Below, piece by piece: positions 9,371-15,972 of a DNA stretch of 44,614 nt. The stretch's first letter is position 1; each line of letters opens with the position of its first letter. The translations under genes and the position numbers were made by a program. This DNA comes from Anaerolineaceae bacterium. Its GTDB lineage: Bacteria; Chloroflexota; Anaerolineae; Promineifilales; Promineifilaceae. The stretch spans positions 1-44,614 of the forward strand of contig PABI01000034.1 of the NCBI GenBank assembly GCA_002699125.1. Direction: 5' to 3'. The notes under the pieces were generated by a model that worked only from the letters and a program-made list of their open reading frames with translations, was not told where the DNA came from and did not search any database.

Positions 9371-9718
9371 TTACTGCATTCTCATAACCACGTGGGCATC
9401 GTCCCATAAACCTTCCAAATCATAATAGTGGCGCATGTCGGGTGAAAAAAGGTGAACCAGCAAATCGCCAAAATCAACCAGTACCCAACCAGATTCTGGC
9501 GCTCCCTCTATGCTTTTGGCCAATGCGCTTGCTTTTTGTTTGGCATCCTGGGCCACACTGTTGGCCATAGCCCGCAGCTGGCGATCATTCTCACCGTTGC
9601 AAATGAGAAAATAGTCGGCAAAAACCGCCTGCTCCCGTAAATCTAGCAGCGTAATGTCGCTGCCCTTTTTGTCTATAATTGTATCCACCAATAAATGAGC
9701 TAATTCTAAACTTTCCAG
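9371..9718 (-). CDS. rsfS: Ribosomal silencing factor RsfS
   Basis: The product binds ribosomal protein uL14 and blocks subunit joining when nutrients are low. The conserved core is clear: LELAHLLVDTIIDKKGSDI, LLDLREQAVFADYFLICNG, SGWVLVDFGDLLVHLF, and the end RHYYDLEGLWDDA. Start choice is unusual. The open frame can begin at TTG 9790, but no SD precedes it. A GGAGGTG (9730-9724) sits 5 bases before CTG 9718, a promoter-like pair lies inside the upstream part of the frame, and a 115-residue product beginning just before ESLELAH fits the family length. I annotate the CTG start; TTG 9790 (139 residues) is the alternative. Confidence 0.9.
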   Translation of the reverse strand: MESLELAHLLVDTIIDKKGSDITLLDLREQAVFADYFLICNGENDRQLRAMANSVAQDAKQKASALAKSIEGAPESGWVLVDFGDLLVHLFSPDMRHYYDLEGLWDDAHVVMRMQ

Positions 9719-9746
9719 ATCTTCACCTCCATCGTAAACTAATTCG

Positions 9747-9776
9747 ATTGTAGCATGGAGGCTAAACTGCTGACAA
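9747..9776 (-). promoter_or_regulatory. Predicted rsfS promoter
   Basis: On the minus strand TTGTCA (9776-9771) and TACAAT (9752-9747) are separated by 18 bases. The predicted start near 9740 would leave a leader of about 20 bases containing GGAGGTG before the CTG at 9718. This would exclude the upstream TTG from the transcript. Confidence 0.5.
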
Positions 9777-9788
9777 GGTTCGTTAAGC

Positions 9789-9820
9789 AAGTGCCTGGCA
9801 CTTTATGTTGTTGCAACATA
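9789..9820. repeat. Two adjacent short inverted repeats
   Basis: AAGTGCC-T-GGCACTT (9789-9803) is directly followed by TATGTTG-TTG-CAACATA (9804-9820). Both lie in the divergent gap between rsfS and the Tag-like gene. The second overlaps the -35 of the predicted rightward promoter, so it could be an operator. It could equally be a dispersed palindromic repeat. Confidence 0.7.
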
Positions 9821-9839
9821 TAGAAACGAGCTTTACAAT
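9811..9839 (+). promoter_or_regulatory. Predicted promoter for the tag-xseA genes
   Basis: TTGCAA (9811-9816) and TACAAT (9834-9839) are spaced by 17 bases. The predicted start is near 9846, leaving a leader of about 55 bases that contains the palindrome at 9864-9883. Confidence 0.5.
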
Positions 9840-9863
9840 TAGAGCGAATGTTCTATTTCGTAA

Positions 9864-9883
9864 GTCAGGTTGGCCAACCTGAC
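9864..9883. repeat. Perfect 20-bp palindrome in the tag leader
   Basis: The two halves are GTCAGGTTGG and CCAACCTGAC with no spacer. It lies in the predicted untranslated leader, 16 bases before the Tag-like start codon and just before its GGAG ribosome site. It could be an operator or a dispersed palindrome; the sequence alone does not decide. Confidence 0.75.
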
Positions 9884-9899
9884 CACCTTGGAGAAACCC

Positions 9900-10367
9900 A
9901 TGTCCGAAACGCAATATGAAGTGCCACCTCGTGCTGTGCCCGAAAATGATGCTGGTTATTTTGAGAAAATTACCCAGGCGGTGTTCCAGGCTGGTTTTAG
10001 CTGGCAGGTCATTCGCAGCAAGTGGCCCGGTTTTCAGCAAGCCTTTGCCCAGTTTGATGTGGATCGCGTGGCGGCTTTTACGCCGATTGATGTGGAGCGG
10101 CTGCTGGAGGACAAGGGAATTGTGCGCAACGGCCGTAAAATTGAAGCCACCATCAGCAACGCCCGCATCTGCCAGGACCTCATTACCGAACACGGCTCCT
10201 TTCATGATTATATGCGCACGATGGATGGCCAGCCGTATGAAAAGCGGTCTAAGCAGCTGTGCAAAAAGTTCAAATTCATGGGGCCGATGGGGGCCTATTT
10301 TTTCTTTTGGTCCGTGGGCGAAGATGTGCCAGAATACCATGAGTGGCGCGCCCAGCAAGAAAAGTAG
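9900..10367 (+). CDS. Tag-like 3-methyladenine DNA glycosylase, short form
   Basis: This 155-residue protein matches the DNA-3-methyladenine glycosylase I (Tag) family, which removes alkylated adenine from DNA. Shared blocks are YFEKITQAVFQAGFSWQVI, FDVDRVAAFTPIDVERLL, GIVRNGRKIEATISNAR and SKQLCKKFKFMGP. Compared with E. coli Tag it lacks the N-terminal segment with the zinc-binding Cys/His and the C-terminal Cys, keeping only a His in PEYHEW. It may be a zinc-free relative with a shifted substrate range. ATG 9900 is preceded by GGAG at a good distance. It lies 5 bases before xseA and is probably cotranscribed with it. Confidence 0.82.
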   Translation: MSETQYEVPPRAVPENDAGYFEKITQAVFQAGFSWQVIRSKWPGFQQAFAQFDVDRVAAFTPIDVERLLEDKGIVRNGRKIEATISNARICQDLITEHGSFHDYMRTMDGQPYEKRSKQLCKKFKFMGPMGAYFFFWSVGEDVPEYHEWRAQQEK

Positions 10368-10372
10368 CAGCG

Positions 10373-11617
10373 ATGGCTTTCTTACGCAGTACCAGCTATT
10401 CCTCAGATTCCTGGACCGTTTCCGAACTGACCCAATACATTCGGGAGCTGTTTGAGATCGATTATCGCTTGCAAGATTTGGAAGTCAGCGGCGAGATTTC
10501 TAACTTTTCCCGCGCCCGCTCCGGCCATCTCTATTTCACCCTTAAGGATGACAAAGCGCAGCTCAAATGTGTGATGTGGCGTTCGGCAGCGGAGCGGCTG
10601 CGCTTTCAGCCGCAAGATGGGGATGCGGTGGTGGTGAACGGCCGTATCTCCGTTTACGAAGCCAGTGGCGTGTACCAACTGTATGCCGAACAAATGTCGC
10701 CATTGGGGCAGGGGGATTTAGCCGCCGCTTTTGAAGCGCTCAAGAATAAACTATCTGACGAAGGCTTGTTTGACGCTGAATTTAAGAAACCCATTCCCCC
10801 ATTTCCGCGCAAAATCGGTATTGTCACGTCGGCCGATGCCGCCGCCCTGCGCGACATCATTAACGTGCTGCGCCGCCGTTACCCATTGGTCTCCGTGCTC
10901 ATTGCCCCCACGCTGGTGCAGGGGGCCGACGCCCCGCCGCAAATTGTACGGGCGCTGCGCTGGCTGGACGGCCGTAATGACATCGACACCATCATCGTAG
11001 CCCGCGGCGGTGGCTCAATGGAGGATTTGTGGGCCTTCAACGATGAGAACGTGGCCCGCGCCATTTTTGCTGCCCAGCATCCCATCATTAGCGGCGTGGG
11101 GCACGAGGTCGATTTCACCATCGCTGATTTTGTGGCTGATTTGCGTGCGCCCACGCCATCGGCGGCGGCAGAGCTGGCAGTGCCGGATGTGAGTGAGTTA
11201 CGGCCGTATTTCCTCACCGTCCAGCAGCAAATGAAAAATCTCGTATTGGAACGAATCGGCCAATATCGCTGGCAGGTGCAGACGCTGCGGCGGTCGCTCA
11301 ACCATTTGAGCCCGCGCGTGGGCATTGCCGGCAGCCGGCAGCGGCTGGATGGCTGGCAGGCACGGCTGGATCGGGCCATGCAGCGGCGATTGGATCGGGC
11401 GCAGCACCGGTTGAACCTGGTGCAAACGCAGCTAACGGCCGTCAGTCCCAAAGCCACCTTAGAGCGGGGCTATGCCATTGTGCGGGATGGTGACGGCCAG
11501 ATCATCCGCACCCCCACCGCCGTCAAAACCGGCGACCCGCTCACGGTCCAGGTTCGCGACGGCCAATTCGACGTGGTGGTGGATGATAGGGATTTATCCG
11601 CAGATTACACAGATTAA
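10373..11617 (+). CDS. xseA: Exodeoxyribonuclease VII large subunit
   Basis: This 414-residue subunit degrades single-stranded DNA as a complex with XseB. The N-terminal OB fold is visible (VSGEISNFSRARSGHLYFTL). The catalytic domain contains IGIVTSADAAALRDI, VARGGGSMEDLWAFND, and SGVGHEVDFTIADFVADLRAPTPSAAAEL, here quoted in part. A helical coiled region follows, and the SPKATLERGYAIVRD block is near the end. ATG 10373 starts 5 bases after the Tag-like stop; a GTG at 10343 inside the previous gene is less likely. The last residues, SADYTD, and the stop are encoded by a dispersed repeat that also ends the O-antigen ligase gene. The partner xseB is 1.7 kb downstream, with two unrelated genes between. 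Confidence 0.97.
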   Translation: MAFLRSTSYSSDSWTVSELTQYIRELFEIDYRLQDLEVSGEISNFSRARSGHLYFTLKDDKAQLKCVMWRSAAERLRFQPQDGDAVVVNGRISVYEASGVYQLYAEQMSPLGQGDLAAAFEALKNKLSDEGLFDAEFKKPIPPFPRKIGIVTSADAAALRDIINVLRRRYPLVSVLIAPTLVQGADAPPQIVRALRWLDGRNDIDTIIVARGGGSMEDLWAFNDENVARAIFAAQHPIISGVGHEVDFTIADFVADLRAPTPSAAAELAVPDVSELRPYFLTVQQQMKNLVLERIGQYRWQVQTLRRSLNHLSPRVGIAGSRQRLDGWQARLDRAMQRRLDRAQHRLNLVQTQLTAVSPKATLERGYAIVRDGDGQIIRTPTAVKTGDPLTVQVRDGQFDVVVDDRDLSADYTD

Positions 11618-11674
11618 CGCAGATTTTTCTCTGTGTCCCTCTGTGGCTACTCTGCGAAACTCTGCGTTCCGTTT
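11597..11674 (+). repeat. Dispersed repeat overlapping the xseA stop
   Basis: The unit begins TCCGCAGATT and runs through AGATTAACGCAGATTTTT, then a CTCTGTG-rich part. Its first 32 bases recur at 27027-27058. Its second part (11620-11674) recurs at 12686-12743 with scattered changes. The element supplies the last codons of xseA and fills the gap to the next gene. Confidence 0.8.
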
Positions 11675-11688
11675 CTGAAGGAGTGAAA

Positions 11689-12681
11689 ATGGCCAACATT
11701 CTAGTGACCCAGCATATTGGCGATGAAGGCGTGCAAAAATTGTGCGAGGCCGGGCACGCGGTGACTTATCGCGACGAAACCGAGCCGATGACGCCGGATG
11801 AACTGCAAACGGCCGTTCTCGATGTCGATGGTCTTGTATGCTTGCTGACGGATCGGGTGGACACGGCCGTTCTCAACGCCGCTGCCAATTTAAAAATGAT
11901 TGCTAACGTGGCTGTTGGTTACGACAACATCGATTTGGCCGCGGCCACCGAGCGCGGCATTTTGGTCAGCAACACGCCCGACGTGCTTACGGAAACGACC
12001 GCCGACCACGCCTTTGCCCTGCTGCTGGCCATCGCTCGCCGCATCCCGGAGGCCGATACATTCATGCGCGCCGGCAAGTACGATAAGTTTGAGATGTTCC
12101 CGCCGCTGCTGGGGCTGGACGTATACGGCAAAACGTTGGGTATCGTGGGGCTGGGGCGTATCGGTACGGCCGTTGCTCGTCGCGGCGCATTGGGCTTTGG
12201 CATGAAGGTTTTGTATACGGCGAACAGCAGGAAGATGGCGGTGGAACAAGAACTAAACGCGGCGCGGGCAACCCTGCCTGAACTGCTGCGCCAGAGCGAT
12301 TTTGTCAGCATCAACGTGCCGCTCACGCCAGAGACGCGCCACTTATTCACCCTGGAAACCCTGCGCCAGATGAAACCGACCGCCTGCCTCATCAATACAG
12401 CCCGCGGTCCCATCGTCAAGGAAGATGACTTGCTGACGGCGCTGCGTGAGAAAACTATCTGGGGCGCGGCGTTAGACGTATTCGAGGCGGAACCACAGAT
12501 GACGTCCGGTTTGGCGCAGCATCACGAGCGGCTGGTGGTTGCGCCGCATTTGGGCAGCGCCACGGGTGACACGCGGCAAAAAATGGTGAATACGGCCGTC
12601 AAAAACTTACTGGTCGGGTTGGCTGGCCAAAAACCACCCGATGTGCTTAACACAGAAATTGCGGACCAGGCAAATGAATAA
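11689..12681 (+). CDS. D-2-hydroxyacid dehydrogenase (glyoxylate/hydroxypyruvate reductase-like)
   Basis: This 330-residue NAD(P)H-dependent enzyme reduces 2-oxoacids such as glyoxylate or hydroxypyruvate, or runs the reverse reaction. It has the nucleotide-binding GLGRIG (154-159), the substrate Arg239 in INTARGPIV, Glu268 in DVFEAEP and the catalytic His287 in APHLGSATG, all as expected of the family. AAGGAG lies 5 bases before ATG 11689. The exact substrate is not readable. The gene is bracketed by two copies of the same 55-bp repeat (11620-11674 and 12686-12743) and, with the next gene, separates xseA from xseB. This fits insertion of the gene into an older xseA-xseB pair. Confidence 0.93.
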   Translation: MANILVTQHIGDEGVQKLCEAGHAVTYRDETEPMTPDELQTAVLDVDGLVCLLTDRVDTAVLNAAANLKMIANVAVGYDNIDLAAATERGILVSNTPDVLTETTADHAFALLLAIARRIPEADTFMRAGKYDKFEMFPPLLGLDVYGKTLGIVGLGRIGTAVARRGALGFGMKVLYTANSRKMAVEQELNAARATLPELLRQSDFVSINVPLTPETRHLFTLETLRQMKPTACLINTARGPIVKEDDLLTALREKTIWGAALDVFEAEPQMTSGLAQHHERLVVAPHLGSATGDTRQKMVNTAVKNLLVGLAGQKPPDVLNTEIADQANE

Positions 12682-12685
12682 TCAA

Positions 12686-12743
12686 CAGATTTCTTCTCTG
12701 TGCCCCTCTGTGCCTCCTCTGCGAAACACTGTGTTCCGCTTTT
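12686..12743 (+). repeat. Dispersed repeat, second copy flanking the dehydrogenase
   Basis: The stretch matches 11620-11674 in the same orientation. Shared blocks include CAGATTT, CTCTGTG, CCTCTGTG, CTCTGCGAAAC and GTTCCG, with single-base changes between them. Together the two copies form imperfect direct repeats around the dehydrogenase gene. Confidence 0.8.
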
Positions 12744-12759
12744 CAATTGAGCACTCGGC

Positions 12760-13218
12760 ATGAGCTTGAAATATCGTGTGCTTTATTTGCTGGCCCGCTG
12801 CTACTGGCGCATTTTTCAACCGCTCACATTGGGCGTTAAAGTGATGCTTATTGAAAACGAGTCGATCTGGCTGGTACAGCACAGCTACCAGCCAGGTTGG
12901 TTTTTACCAGGCGGCGGGGTGAAGCGGAATGAATTGTTAGAAACGGCCGTGCGCCGCGAAGCCGAGGAAGAGCTGGGTGCAGAGTTAGGTGACGTGCATC
13001 TGTTTGGTGTCTATACCAATGCCAGCCAGCACAAAAATGATCACGTCGTGGTGTTTGCCTGCCATAGTTTCACCGTAGGCCAGGCCGACAAAGGCGAAAT
13101 TCGCGCCGTGCAGCAGTTTCCGCTGCGGCAGCTGCCAACAGATGTCTCTCGCGGCACCCAGCGCCGCATTGAGGAATACTTGGCTGACAGGTCCCAGGCC
13201 AAAGCGGATATTTGGTAG
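12760..13218 (+). CDS. Nudix hydrolase
   Basis: This 152-residue protein has a complete Nudix box at about residues 52-74: Gly52, Glu58, then REAEEELG at 66-73 with the metal-binding glutamates. Upstream is the beta-strand region VKVMLIENESIWLVQHS, and WFLPGGG leads into the box. Nudix enzymes cleave nucleoside diphosphates linked to another group; the substrate cannot be told here. The N-terminal 20 residues (YLLARCYWRIFQP) are hydrophobic and aromatic and could touch the membrane. Only a weak ribosome site precedes ATG 12760. Confidence 0.93.
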   Translation: MSLKYRVLYLLARCYWRIFQPLTLGVKVMLIENESIWLVQHSYQPGWFLPGGGVKRNELLETAVRREAEEELGAELGDVHLFGVYTNASQHKNDHVVVFACHSFTVGQADKGEIRAVQQFPLRQLPTDVSRGTQRRIEEYLADRSQAKADIW

Positions 13219-13222
13219 GGTG

Positions 13223-13282
13223 AGGACTGGCAGTCCTGGTTTAAAATTGTAATGGCAGTATGGAGTCAGGACTGCCAGTCCT
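13223..13282. repeat. Pair of mirrored short palindromes before xseB
   Basis: AGGACTGGCAGTCCT (13223-13237) and AGGACTGCCAGTCCT (13268-13282) are each near-palindromic and are exact reverse complements of each other. They can form two small hairpins or one 15-bp stem with a 30-base loop. There is no T run, so this looks like a dispersed repeat unit rather than a terminator. Confidence 0.8.
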
Positions 13283-13300
13283 GGCACATGGAGCAAAAAA

Positions 13301-13522
13301 ATGAGCAAAGAAGCTGAAAAATTATCGTTTGAAGATGCGTTGGCCGAACTGGAAAAAATCGTGGCCCAGCTGGAGTCGGGGGATTTAACGCTGGAGGCAT
13401 CGTTGGACTTGTTTGAAAAGGGACAAAAGCTGGCCCAACAATGTAACGTGCAGTTGGAAACGGCCGCACTGCGCATCGAACAACTCACCAACGATGGCGA
13501 AATCGTAGAGCTAGACCTTTAG
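13301..13522 (+). CDS. xseB: Exodeoxyribonuclease VII small subunit
   Basis: This 73-residue protein has the family's two-helix form: LSFEDALAELEKIVAQLESG, then LTLEASLDLFEKGQKLAQQC and a short acidic tail. It supports XseA in single-strand DNA degradation. GGAG lies 9 bases before the ATG. In many genomes xseA and xseB are adjacent; here they are separated by a dehydrogenase and a Nudix gene. The 221 bases after it hold no convincing gene, one ACGGCCGT palindrome and a TTCGGCAGGCTCAG-type stretch resembling a widespread intergenic repeat. Confidence 0.95.
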   Translation: MSKEAEKLSFEDALAELEKIVAQLESGDLTLEASLDLFEKGQKLAQQCNVQLETAALRIEQLTNDGEIVELDL

Positions 13523-13743
13523 CCAATTGTCAGCCCCTGAAACAATCGCTATACTCATCCTTTGCACAGGGATCTGTTTTCGCTTGGCGCCATGGATGAT
13601 ACGGCCGTTGGCAAACCCCGTAACCTTAAATTGTCATTACTTCGGCAGGCTCAGTACAAGTTTGAGCGCAGCGAAAAATCCCACTAAACAACCTCAAGAA
13701 TCAACTTTGGCTATAAAAAGCCTGAAGAGCTAAGGAAAGTAAC

Positions 13744-14646
13744 TTGTTTAAAAGTATTCGAGATTCATTAAGCCGCACCCGTAACAACGTTTTTGGCCAG
13801 ATCGCCTCCGTCCTGGGTGCGGGGGACATTACCGAAGAAACCTGGGAAGATTTAGAGGCGCTGCTGGTGCAGGCCGATGTTGGCGTGCCCACGACGCTGG
13901 CTGTTGTAGAAGCATTACAAGAGCGTGTGAAAAACGAAGGACTTTATCGCGCCGATCAGCTTACGGAGGCTCTGAGAGACGAGCTGCGCGGCGTGCTGGT
14001 CGATCCGCCGCCATTTGAGCTGGAAGCACCACGCCAGTTGACTGTAGCCATGATTGTGGGCGTTAACGGCTCGGGCAAGACAACCACCATTGGCAAGCTG
14101 TCCCAATATTACCAAAACAAAGGGCGCAAGATCATTCTGGCTGCTGCCGACACCTTTCGCGCTGCCGCCATTGACCAGCTTAAGATTTGGGGCGAGCGGG
14201 CCGACGTGCCGGTTATTGCCGGGCAGCCCAATGGCGATCCCGGTGCGGTGGCATATGACGGCATTCGCGCCGCCCGCGCCCGTGGTTTCGATCTGCTCAT
14301 TATTGATACGGCCGGCCGCTTGCACACCAAGTTCAACCTGATGCGTGAGCTGGAAAAAGTATATGGTGTGTGCAAAAAGAGTGTCCACGCCGCACCGCAC
14401 GAGGTGCTGCTCGTGTTGGATGCGCCCACGGGGCAAAATGCCCTGGTCCAGGCACAAAAGTTCAAAGAGTCGGTGCATGTCACTGGCGTTATTCTCACCA
14501 AGTTGGACAGCACAGCGAAGGGTGGCATGGTATTTGCTATTTACCGTGAGCTGGGGCTGCCGGTGCGCTTCATCGGCACCGGGGAACGTATTGAAGATTT
14601 GGCACCGTTTGACCCGGATTTATTTATTGATGGCTTGTTTGAGTAG
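13744..14646 (+). CDS. ftsY: Signal recognition particle receptor FtsY
   Basis: This 300-residue SRP GTPase guides ribosomes making membrane proteins to the translocon. It consists of the N and G domains only; the long acidic A domain of E. coli FtsY is absent, which is common outside enterobacteria. GTPase motifs are GVNGSGKT (106-113), DTFRAAAIDQL (from 136), DTAGR (from 188) and TKLDSTAKGG (from 252). The start is a TTG with AAGGA about 7 bases upstream; no ATG or GTG fits the conserved N-terminal FKSIRDSLSRTR. The gap to prfB (14647-14775) contains a TTCTCGCCTTCGCAAGAATGAC stretch (quoted in part) of the dispersed-repeat type. Confidence 0.97.
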   Translation: MFKSIRDSLSRTRNNVFGQIASVLGAGDITEETWEDLEALLVQADVGVPTTLAVVEALQERVKNEGLYRADQLTEALRDELRGVLVDPPPFELEAPRQLTVAMIVGVNGSGKTTTIGKLSQYYQNKGRKIILAAADTFRAAAIDQLKIWGERADVPVIAGQPNGDPGAVAYDGIRAARARGFDLLIIDTAGRLHTKFNLMRELEKVYGVCKKSVHAAPHEVLLVLDAPTGQNALVQAQKFKESVHVTGVILTKLDSTAKGGMVFAIYRELGLPVRFIGTGERIEDLAPFDPDLFIDGLFE

Positions 14647-14775
14647 GATTTCGCTGAGTTTTTGGCATGTGGATTCTCGCCTTCGCAAGAATGACAAGCA
14701 AGAGATACGTATAAATCAAAAATCAGGATCGCTTTGGGATCGCTATAACTGCATAATAAAAGGAAGAACATTGAA

Positions 14776-15880
14776 ATGGACGAATTAGCCGAAAAATTAA
14801 CCAATTTACAACAAACCGTAAACTTGCTCCGGAGGCGTCTTTGACGTACCGGCTAAAGCATTAAAGGTAGCCCAATTGGAAGAAGTGGCGGCGGCCCCGG
14901 GCTTTTGGGATGATTCCGCCGCGGCACAGGCCAAAATGCGTGAACTAACCAAGCTGCGCGATCAGGTGACCGTGTGGGAAGCATTAAGCCGACGTCTGGC
15001 CGATGCTACAGAATTGGCATCGCTAGGTGATGAAGATTTGCTGGCTGAGTTGTCTAAAGAAACAGAACTATTAGAAGCTCAAGTTGCCCGGCTGGCGTTC
15101 GAAACGCTCTTTTCTGGCGAATATGATGACGAAGATTGTATTCTGGCAATTCATGCCGGAGCCGGCGGCACCGAGGCACAGGATTGGGCGCAGATGCTGG
15201 AGCGGATGTTCATGCGCTGGGCTGACTCACACCAGATGGTAGTCGACATTATTGATGAGAGTCCCGGTGATGAAGCGGGCATTAAGAGCGTGATGATGGC
15301 CGTGAAGGGGAGTTATGCTTACGGCCGTCTCCAATCTGAACGGGGTGTACATCGCCTGGTCCGCATCTCGCCCTACGACTCATCTAGCCGCCGCCATACC
15401 TCCTTTGCCAAAGTGGAAGCATGGCCTGACGTAGCCGAAGATATCGAGATCGAGATCGATGAAAAAGATTTACGTATCGATCGGTTTAAAGCGAGTGGTG
15501 CCGGCGGCCAGCATGTACAGAAGAATGAAACGGCCGTACGCATCACCCACATCCCCACCGGCATTGTCGTCTCTTGCCAGAACCAACGGTCGTTGACGCA
15601 AAACCGGGAAGTGGCCATGAAAATCTTGAAGGCGCAGTTGTTTGATCTGGAGCAGCGCAAGCAAGAAGCAGAAATGGCCGCCCTAAAAGGTGAAGATGTG
15701 GATGCAGGCTGGGGCAGCCAGATTCGCTCCTACGTGCTGCATCCCTACAAGATGGTGAAGGATCACCGCACCAATTATGAAGTAGGCAATGCCCAGGCGG
15801 TGCTGGACGGTCGTTTGGACGATTTTATGGAAGCGTATTTAAAACTAAAGGTGGGCCAAACCGAAGAACCCACCCCTTAA
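14776..15880 (+). CDS. prfB: Peptide chain release factor 2 (programmed +1 frameshift)
   Basis: RF2 ends translation at UGA and UAA. The gene is read in two frames. Codons 1-22 run from ATG 14776 to CTT 14839-14841, where an in-frame TGA (14842-14844) stops frame 0; the reading then shifts +1 and continues with GAC at 14843 to the stop at 15880. The protein is 367 residues, matching the family (E. coli 365). The catalytic GGQ is at about 243-245 within GAGGQHVQKNETAVRI. The stop-recognition tripeptide is SPY (about 198) instead of the usual SPF. AGGAAG precedes the start. The frameshift lets RF2 sense its own level: a shortage of RF2 favours the shift. Confidence 0.96.
14831..14845 (+). promoter_or_regulatory. 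RF2 programmed frameshift site
   Basis: The site reads GGAGG CGT CTT TGA C. The internal Shine-Dalgarno GGAGG (14831-14835) lies 3 bases before the slippery CTT, which is followed by the stop TGA and C. Spacing and order are the same as in the well-studied E. coli prfB site, so this is autoregulation rather than a mutation or sequencing error. Confidence 0.95.
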
Positions 15881-15890
15881 TTCAAAATAT

Positions 15891-15941
15891 GCCACAGAGA
15901 GGTAACAGATCAATCTCAAAACTCTCTGAGCTCTCTGTGGC
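15891..15941. repeat. Dispersed element bounded by an 11-bp inverted repeat
   Basis: GCCACAGAGAG (15891-15901) and CTCTCTGTGGC (15931-15941) are perfect inverted repeats around 29 bases. The element lies between prfB and the next gene. A related element occurs at 35252-35316, and CTCTGTG-rich relatives flank the dehydrogenase. Confidence 0.85.
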
Positions 15942-15972
15942 AAATCTTGAATCTTGTAATGGAGGTACACAA

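Noticed and set aside
13527..13733. 68-residue open frame between xseB and ftsY
   Set aside because: No ribosome site, no recognisable motif, low-complexity tail, and part of it lies in a stretch resembling a dispersed intergenic repeat.
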